Source of the DNA: Aureliella helgolandensis
GTDB lineage: Bacteria; Planctomycetota; Planctomycetia; Pirellulales; Pirellulaceae
Assembly: GCF_007752135.1 (NCBI RefSeq)
Contig: NZ_CP036298.1
Location: 5,332,001-5,396,000 of the forward strand
Direction: 5' to 3'
Length of the DNA stretch: 64,000 nt
A program made the position numbers and the translations under genes. This document shows, in pieces, positions 59,692 to 64,000 of this stretch (position 1 is its first letter; every line of letters starts with the position of its first letter). A model generated the notes under the pieces. That model saw only the letters and a list, made by a program, of their open reading frames with translations. It was not told the DNA's origin and made no database searches.

Positions 59692-59910
59692 TTAACAACG
59701 ATTCGGACGCTTCCCGTAAAAATCGGCAGCGCCGGCTTCGTAGGGGATAGCCGCTTGTTGGAATTGAGGCGTGAGAATCTTACCGCCCAAGCGTTCACCG
59801 GCCTCGAACAGAGTGACTTGCACGGGACAGTCCGCGATCCTTTGTAATTCATAAGCGGTCATCAACCCTCCTGGGCCGCCTCCCACAATTCCAGTTCTCG
59901 AATTCTTCAT
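59692..59910 (-). pseudogene. FAD-dependent oxidoreductase, N-terminal fragment
   Basis: From ATG 59910 (MKNSRTG, ribosome site GGAGCG) the fragment encodes the FAD-binding Rossmann start TGIVGGGPGGLMTAYELQRI, then VTLFEAGERLGGKILTPQ and YEAGAADFYG. This is the N-terminal 65 residues of a flavin amine oxidase or phytoene-desaturase-like protein. The frame then enters IS256-derived sequence and stops at 59692. The rest of the gene is missing, so it is not functional. Confidence 0.78.
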
Positions 59911-59925
59911 CGCTCGCTCCAACAA

Positions 59926-60242
59926 TTGACGAGGTTAAGGGTCAGCCTATTCCTGAGTCGGCGTAAACGCGGCCTGTTGGAAATCGTTTCGAATCCCCTA
60001 TTTCAGACGCCGTGAATAAACGGATGACTGTGCAAGAAGTTCGAGCTAAAATTCGTCGGCTGAACCTCCGCCGGTCGAACTGTCTGATATTTCTAAGGGG
60101 CCAAACGATCCGGCAATGTCACGGCTATCCGCTGACTTGTTTTAGCTCGGCAATAATGGTTCCAGAGTGCGACTGAAGTACGGCTACAACCACAGTGGAC
60201 CAGGTACGATTTACGCCGTGAAATTCAGGCCATGGAATTCGG
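59926..60242. other. Intergenic region, nothing recognised
   Basis: This 317-bp stretch between the oxidoreductase fragment and the DUF1353 gene shows no coding pattern or repeat that I can support. Confidence 0.4.
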
Positions 60243-61016
60243 TCAACGTTGCGGCATATTCCGTTGCAAATTGCGACCGGTGCGACGTTCCAATTGTTGT
60301 GGTTGGCCCTGCTGCCCGTATTCTGCTGGACTTCTAGTTACATCGCTGCGTCGTGGTCGTCGATGCAATTGTTCCCGGTCCATTTGTCTCATTTGATCCG
60401 CCGTCGGAGCTTCATCCGAGACAAACTCGGCAATCTGCTCCACTTCCTCCACAGTCGGGGGGACGGGTTGATAACGTGCCATGTGGCGCCCCTGTCGATC
60501 ACGGCGAACGCTGACTCCGGCCTGCTGGTCGATGGCTGGTGCATCCGCTTCGGACACCATTTGCCAACGTGGGCCGAAGTGATAGACCGCGTAGTACATA
60601 ATCTTGGACTGAGCCTCAGCGACACCTCCGCTTCGACACGCTTCGTAAAACATCTGGTGAACATTTTCCCAAGGTTCGGTCATCTCCTCGCAATACACAT
60701 CGTGGACGACCGAAGCGTTGCGATACTTGCCTTCAAAAGGTCCACCAATCGCGGACCAAAACACCGAAGGAATCGACGCTCCGTCGACCACGGAACCCGC
60801 CGGTGCGTCCCAGCGTTTGTTGGCGGAATCAACGAAGCTGATCGGTTGCTGAAGAATCATTTCTCGTCCGTTGTCGCTCCACTGTGCTACGACAGTGCCT
60901 TCAAACTGCCCGATACCAGTATTTGGGACGGGCGGCAGCGAATCTGGAGTGCATCCCAGGGCTGAAATGTTGGCAACCAATAGAGTGGCCAATTGATAGA
61001 GTCTCTTACGATACAT
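60243..61016 (-). CDS. DUF1353 lipoprotein
   Basis: The 257-aa protein starts with a lipoprotein signal (LATLLVANISALGC, lipobox Cys at residue 22). The DUF1353 domain covers about 38-155 and contains the signature DGASIPSVFWSAIGGPFEGKY, then ASVVHDVYC and FYEACRSGGV. DUF1353 proteins are small, often phage- or envelope-linked, with conserved His-Asp pairs that suggest a hydrolase-like site, but no activity is established. The C-terminal 80 residues are Gln/Arg-rich and probably disordered. The gene runs in the same direction as csrA2 upstream with 50 bp between them. Confidence 0.85.
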   Translation of the reverse strand: MYRKRLYQLATLLVANISALGCTPDSLPPVPNTGIGQFEGTVVAQWSDNGREMILQQPISFVDSANKRWDAPAGSVVDGASIPSVFWSAIGGPFEGKYRNASVVHDVYCEEMTEPWENVHQMFYEACRSGGVAEAQSKIMYYAVYHFGPRWQMVSEADAPAIDQQAGVSVRRDRQGRHMARYQPVPPTVEEVEQIAEFVSDEAPTADQMRQMDREQLHRRPRRSDVTRSPAEYGQQGQPQQLERRTGRNLQRNMPQR

Positions 61017-61066
61017 CCTTGTCCTCGTTGTTTCGGTAGTTTGAAGAAAGCTAATTGGGAAGATCG

Positions 61067-61267
61067 CTACGCGTGCTCTGTGATTGACGGTAGCATTGGC
61101 AAATCGATTTCACTAGTCCAGTTCACGAATTCGCCTCGCATGATCGAGATATCGTTGGGAGCTTCGATGCCAACGCGAACTCTTGAACCTCCAATATCGC
61201 TGAGATGGATCGTGATCTGGTCGCCGATACAGATCGTTTCATTTTCTTTGCGACTGAGAACAAGCAT
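61067..61267 (-). CDS. csrA: Second CsrA paralogue
   Basis: The 66-aa protein MLVLSRKENETICIGDQITIHL...VRVGIEAPNDISIMRGEF is a CsrA-family regulator with L4, R6 and the GIEAPNDISIMRGE RNA-binding segment kept. It differs from the csrA at 47217 in the middle strands (HLSDIGGSRVRV). Its start lies inside the 3' part of a truncated sigma-factor frame that begins at 61605 with a much better ribosome site (AAGGA), so translation may be coupled. It probably binds GGA-containing leaders as CsrA does; division of labour with the first copy is unknown. Confidence 0.92.
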   Translation of the reverse strand: MLVLSRKENETICIGDQITIHLSDIGGSRVRVGIEAPNDISIMRGEFVNWTSEIDLPMLPSITEHA

Positions 61268-61605
61268 CGTAGAATGTTCCGTTTCTTGGCGTGAATGTTC
61301 TTTGGGACCGCATGGCTGAGGCAGTTACTTAGAATTTGCCGGAGCCAGGCCAGCAGCTCGCCTTCGCTGCCGCCACGAAAATCGCGAAAGTCACGGTGTG
61401 CCGCCAGCATCGTTTCTTGCACCAAATCGGACGTGTTCATCGGCCGCCGCAACCGGCGACCAAGTTGCGTCGTTGCCAGCACGCTGAGGTAATTGCGATA
61501 GAGCTGCAAAAGTTTCCCCAGCGTCTGCATATTCCCATCCCGCGCCGAGTCAATGGCTTCCGCGATGGGGCGGTCGGTTTGCGATAAGTCGGAGATGGCT
61601 TCCAT
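61123..61605 (-). pseudogene. ECF sigma factor truncated after region 2
   Basis: From ATG 61605 (ribosome site AAGGA seven bases ahead) the first ~112 residues match planctomycete ECF sigma region 1.2/2: LGKLLQLYRNYLSVLA, then RRPMNTSDLVQETMLAAHRDF and ELLAWLRQILSNCLSHAV. After NIHAKKRN (about 61270) the frame runs over csrA2 in another register to a stop at 61123. Region 4 is missing, so it cannot recognise -35 elements. It is either a deletion product or a region-2-only stump whose translation feeds into csrA2. Confidence 0.8.
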
Positions 61606-61850
61606 CAGTAGTTCCTTTGTCTATGGTTCCGCTAGTTCATGCGTGCCGAGTATGCGAAGAGGGCCAAGAAAAGTAGCGATTGCGAAGCAAAACTTCACTT
61701 ATTTTTCCCCACAATGCTGTAAGGATGGTTTATTGGCCCAAATGTGACACATCGTGGTTGGGACTGTGACTGGTTTTGCTACAAATCGTCCTCATAAAGA
61801 GTGAGGCGATACTAACTCGCTTTGAATTCTTCCAAATTTGGAGCCGTCAG

Positions 61851-62933
61851 ATGAAACGCCGCACAACACGCTGCTTACGCGGTTTCGAACAACTGGAAAG
61901 CCGCCGAGTTCTCGCGGCAGCAATCTCTGTCATCGACGGATCGCTGTTTATTGAAGGTGACGCAGTAGGCGAGATCGCGATCGTCGACCTAGGTGACGGA
62001 ACTTTGCAAGTCACCGAATCGGGTGCCGGGGCGGACGGCGGTGACTTGGTGCAAGTCTTAGTAGGTGTGGATGACGACATCGTCATTAACGTGGATACCA
62101 GCGACACGGATGCTAATGATATCGTCTCCATCGACTTGTCGGCCAATACGGTTGCCGTGGATTCAATCTTCGCGGCGCTGGGTGGCGGCGACAATTCAAT
62201 CAGCCTCGACGGCGGCACCATCAGCGGAAGCCTTGTCGTCAAGGCCGCGGAAGGGAACGACAGCGTTTACGTGGCTGCCGACGCTACCATCGAACAGAAC
62301 ATCGAACTGTCGCTTGGAGACGGGGACAATACGATCGCCGTCGGCGGTGACATTGGCAACAACGTCGCCATCATCAATGGAGACGGCGACGACACTGTAG
62401 CATTTGGTGAGCAATCGGTCGTCTCAGGGGGTGTTCGAATCGGTCTGGGTGAAGGTCAGAATTCTGTAGAAATCGCCGCCGAAATCGCTAGGGACTTGAA
62501 CCTGCAAGGCGGCGTCGATGACGACACCGTAAGCATCCTTGCCGAGGCTATTGTTGCAGGAAACGTATCCGTATCACTGGGCGACGGCGATAACACGCTA
62601 ACCGTTGACGGAACGATCGAAGGCGAACTTTTGGAGACGCCCGACCTGCAGGCTCTCAGCGAAGGAGAAGCTGGTCGTCAAAAGCAGATAGATAGGCACA
62701 TGGGACCGCCCCCTGCTATAGAAACAGGCAGTGATTCATTCCATGCTTTCCCCGCGATTGACAGTGACGAAGAGACCGACGACGAAGCGGACTCGGTTGA
62801 GAGCCTAGCCAGTGACGCGTTGGAACAAGCAGAACTCGCTGCCTTCGTCGGGGAAGGCGTTGTGGCCGCTGATCGAACAGAACCATCATCGCCGAGGGGG
62901 CAGCGCGGCCACGGCAGAACTGTTCAAACGTAA
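61851..62933 (+). CDS. Exported acidic repeat protein with LEPR-XLL-type N-terminus
   Basis: The start at 61851 ([28 protein letters not shown] seven bases ahead) gives 360 residues; the frame is open 25 codons upstream. The N-terminal motif is the same as in the two giant proteins. Residues 25-240 contain repeats of about 30 residues built on [15 protein letters not shown] and LGEGQNSV, with alternating beta strands, which suggests a calcium-binding parallel beta-helix of RTX or adhesin type. The C-terminal third is acidic ([15 protein letters not shown]) and probably disordered. It has no catalytic motif. Probable cell-surface or extracellular protein of unknown role. Confidence 0.83.
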   Translation: MKRRTTRCLRGFEQLESRRVLAAAISVIDGSLFIEGDAVGEIAIVDLGDGTLQVTESGAGADGGDLVQVLVGVDDDIVINVDTSDTDANDIVSIDLSANTVAVDSIFAALGGGDNSISLDGGTISGSLVVKAAEGNDSVYVAADATIEQNIELSLGDGDNTIAVGGDIGNNVAIINGDGDDTVAFGEQSVVSGGVRIGLGEGQNSVEIAAEIARDLNLQGGVDDDTVSILAEAIVAGNVSVSLGDGDNTLTVDGTIEGELLETPDLQALSEGEAGRQKQIDRHMGPPPAIETGSDSFHAFPAIDSDEETDDEADSVESLASDALEQAELAAFVGEGVVAADRTEPSSPRGQRGHGRTVQT

Positions 62934-63047
62934 TTTCGCCTTGCCTGCCTAAGAAACTCGCGTTTTACGCTTTACTTAGTTTTGTAGTGAAAACTAAGGC
63001 CCGACTACCTACGGTATGACGCATGAGATATAGCATGAGCCACACTG

Positions 63048-63098
63048 CATGATGACAAGGCGGCCGTGAAAGTGATCGACTTTGGAGTTGCCAAAGCA
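63048..63098 (+). pseudogene. Kinase activation-segment relic
   Basis: In frame with the following kinase gene the sequence encodes KAAVKVIDFGVAKA, the Mg-binding DFG motif of Hanks-type kinases, but no start codon or preceding kinase lobe exists (a TGA lies just upstream near 63033). It is a scrap of another kinase gene fused to the start of the next one. Confidence 0.6.
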
Positions 63099-64000
63099 AT
63101 GAACGACGACCTAATTTTAGAAAACTCGATGCCGTTTGACTCTCAACCAATCGTAGTTTCGCCCCAGCGACACGCCTTGGACCAGGCGATTCTGGATTTG
63201 CCGCCTCCAGGTCTTTTGGCGAACTTCAGGTGGCAGTTCAACGAATCGTCGCGCAAGTTGCTTCACCTGCGTCTGCTCATAGCGCTGACGTCAATGCTTT
63301 GCGTACTTTTGACGCTCAAGATTGTTGGCATGGTTTTTGCCGGCACAACATTTAACGAATTTCTCCTGCGGATGTCTACAGCCGTCGTGCTGGTTGGCGT
63401 AGGAGCAGTTCTCTATCAAACTCCCCAAGCCTCAATACGAAAATTACGAGTTCTAGAGTCCGTTGGCGCATTTGCCGTTGTCGTCGATGTTGTTTGGGTT
63501 CTGGTTGCTGAGACCCGAGGAGCAATCGCTACAGGGGGATTGGAATCGTTGCCAGCTACCTTCATAACGATCAGTTTTGCGGTCTCAATTTTCATCGCAA
63601 TTTATGGCATGTTCATTCCAAGCGACTGGCGTCGAACTGCGATCATCACCTGCTCTTTTGCATTGATTCCCGCGATCACGGTGATTGTTCTACGACTGTT
63701 CAATCCGTCCTTACAACACCTTGAGGGGTTCCCTGGTTTCACAGCTCCGGTACTAACGATGGTGATGGCGATCGCCGCAACTCAAGCCACTCGCGTCGTG
63801 AATCAAATGCGTCTGGAAGTCGAAACGGCCAAGCTGTATGGGCAGTACCAATTGCTGGAAAAGATCGGCCAAGGAGGGAGGGGGACAGTTTACAAGGCCA
63901 AACATCGATTGCTGAAACGACCTGCGGCCATCAAACTGATTCGAAGCGAAATCGCTAGTGAATCAACGGCAATTGCTTCGTTTGAACATGAAGTCCAACT
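63099..64000 (+). CDS. Membrane Ser/Thr protein kinase (partial, runs off the window)
   Basis: The frame is open from 63036 to the end of the window. Possible starts are ATG 63099 (MNDDLILENS) and ATG 63129 (MPFDSQPIVV). About 70 residues of soluble sequence precede roughly six hydrophobic segments (LLIALTSMLCVLLTLKIVGM, STAVVLVGVGAVLY, VGAFAVVVDVVWVLVA, FITISFAVSIFIAIYG, IITCSFALIPAITVIVL). The Hanks-type kinase domain then begins: YQLLEKIGQGGRGTVYKAKH with a P-loop (Arg where Met is usual) and the catalytic Lys in AAIKLI, then FEHEVQL. An N-terminal membrane module ahead of the kinase reverses the usual PknB order and is common in planctomycetes. Later catalytic motifs lie outside the window. 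Confidence 0.85.
   Translation, partial: MNDDLILENSMPFDSQPIVVSPQRHALDQAILDLPPPGLLANFRWQFNESSRKLLHLRLLIALTSMLCVLLTLKIVGMVFAGTTFNEFLLRMSTAVVLVGVGAVLYQTPQASIRKLRVLESVGAFAVVVDVVWVLVAETRGAIATGGLESLPATFITISFAVSIFIAIYGMFIPSDWRRTAIITCSFALIPAITVIVLRLFNPSLQHLEGFPGFTAPVLTMVMAIAATQATRVVNQMRLEVETAKLYGQYQLLEKIGQGGRGTVYKAKHRLLKRPAAIKLIRSEIASESTAIASFEHEVQ

Overview
The window looks like planctomycete DNA, most likely from a Rhodopirellula/Pirellula-like member of the Pirellulales. The evidence is three secreted proteins with the planctomycete N-terminal LEPR-XLL-type motif (here FEQLEHRRVLA or [11 protein letters not shown]), type I dockerin modules, relics of an arylsulfatase and a glucuronoyl esterase, an ECF42-type sigma factor, a multi-TM Ser/Thr kinase and many decayed insertion sequences. 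No rRNA, tRNA or CRISPR array was recognised.

Layout. 1-9.2 kb is ordinary chromosome: an ECF sigma factor, a methyltransferase, an overlapping DUF2071/SDR gene pair and a cydAB quinol oxidase operon, separated by two tandem arrays of a ~165-bp repeat whose units are bounded by inverted arms. 9.2-10.7 kb is a graveyard of carbohydrate genes (IS3 relic, glycosidase relic, frameshifted CE15 esterase).

11.4-45.1 kb is the centrepiece. Two giant minus-strand genes (A, 4537 aa; B, 4565 aa) encode proteins with the order LEPR-XLL motif, dockerin pair, Ig-like domain, about 20 FG-GAP/VCBS motifs, Ig-like domains carrying a LamG domain, SdrB/Cna-B-like domains, seven Ig-like domains, a YD/RHS shell, an RHS core and a glycine-rich variable tip. 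Between them lie an orphan RHS C-terminal cassette with a third tip, a sulfatase relic with its terminator, a dead RAYT transposase and an intact IS4-family element. A and B are mosaics: two blocks are nearly identical at DNA level (977 bp at the N-terminus and exactly 1671 bp before the YD shell), while the rest has diverged. This arrangement resembles Rhs polymorphic-protein loci and Tc-toxin BC or teneurin-like architectures, but no known toxin tip or immunity gene was recognised.

45.8-64 kb returns to mixed content: a methyltransferase, csrA, a secreted amidohydrolase, a HAD-peroxiredoxin fusion with its own internal start, an IS21 relic, a czcBA-type heavy-metal RND pump with a small His-rich secreted protein upstream, an IS256 relic that truncates an FAD oxidoreductase, a DUF1353 lipoprotein, a second csrA overlapped by a truncated sigma factor, an acidic LEPR-XLL repeat protein, and the start of a membrane Ser/Thr kinase that runs off the window.
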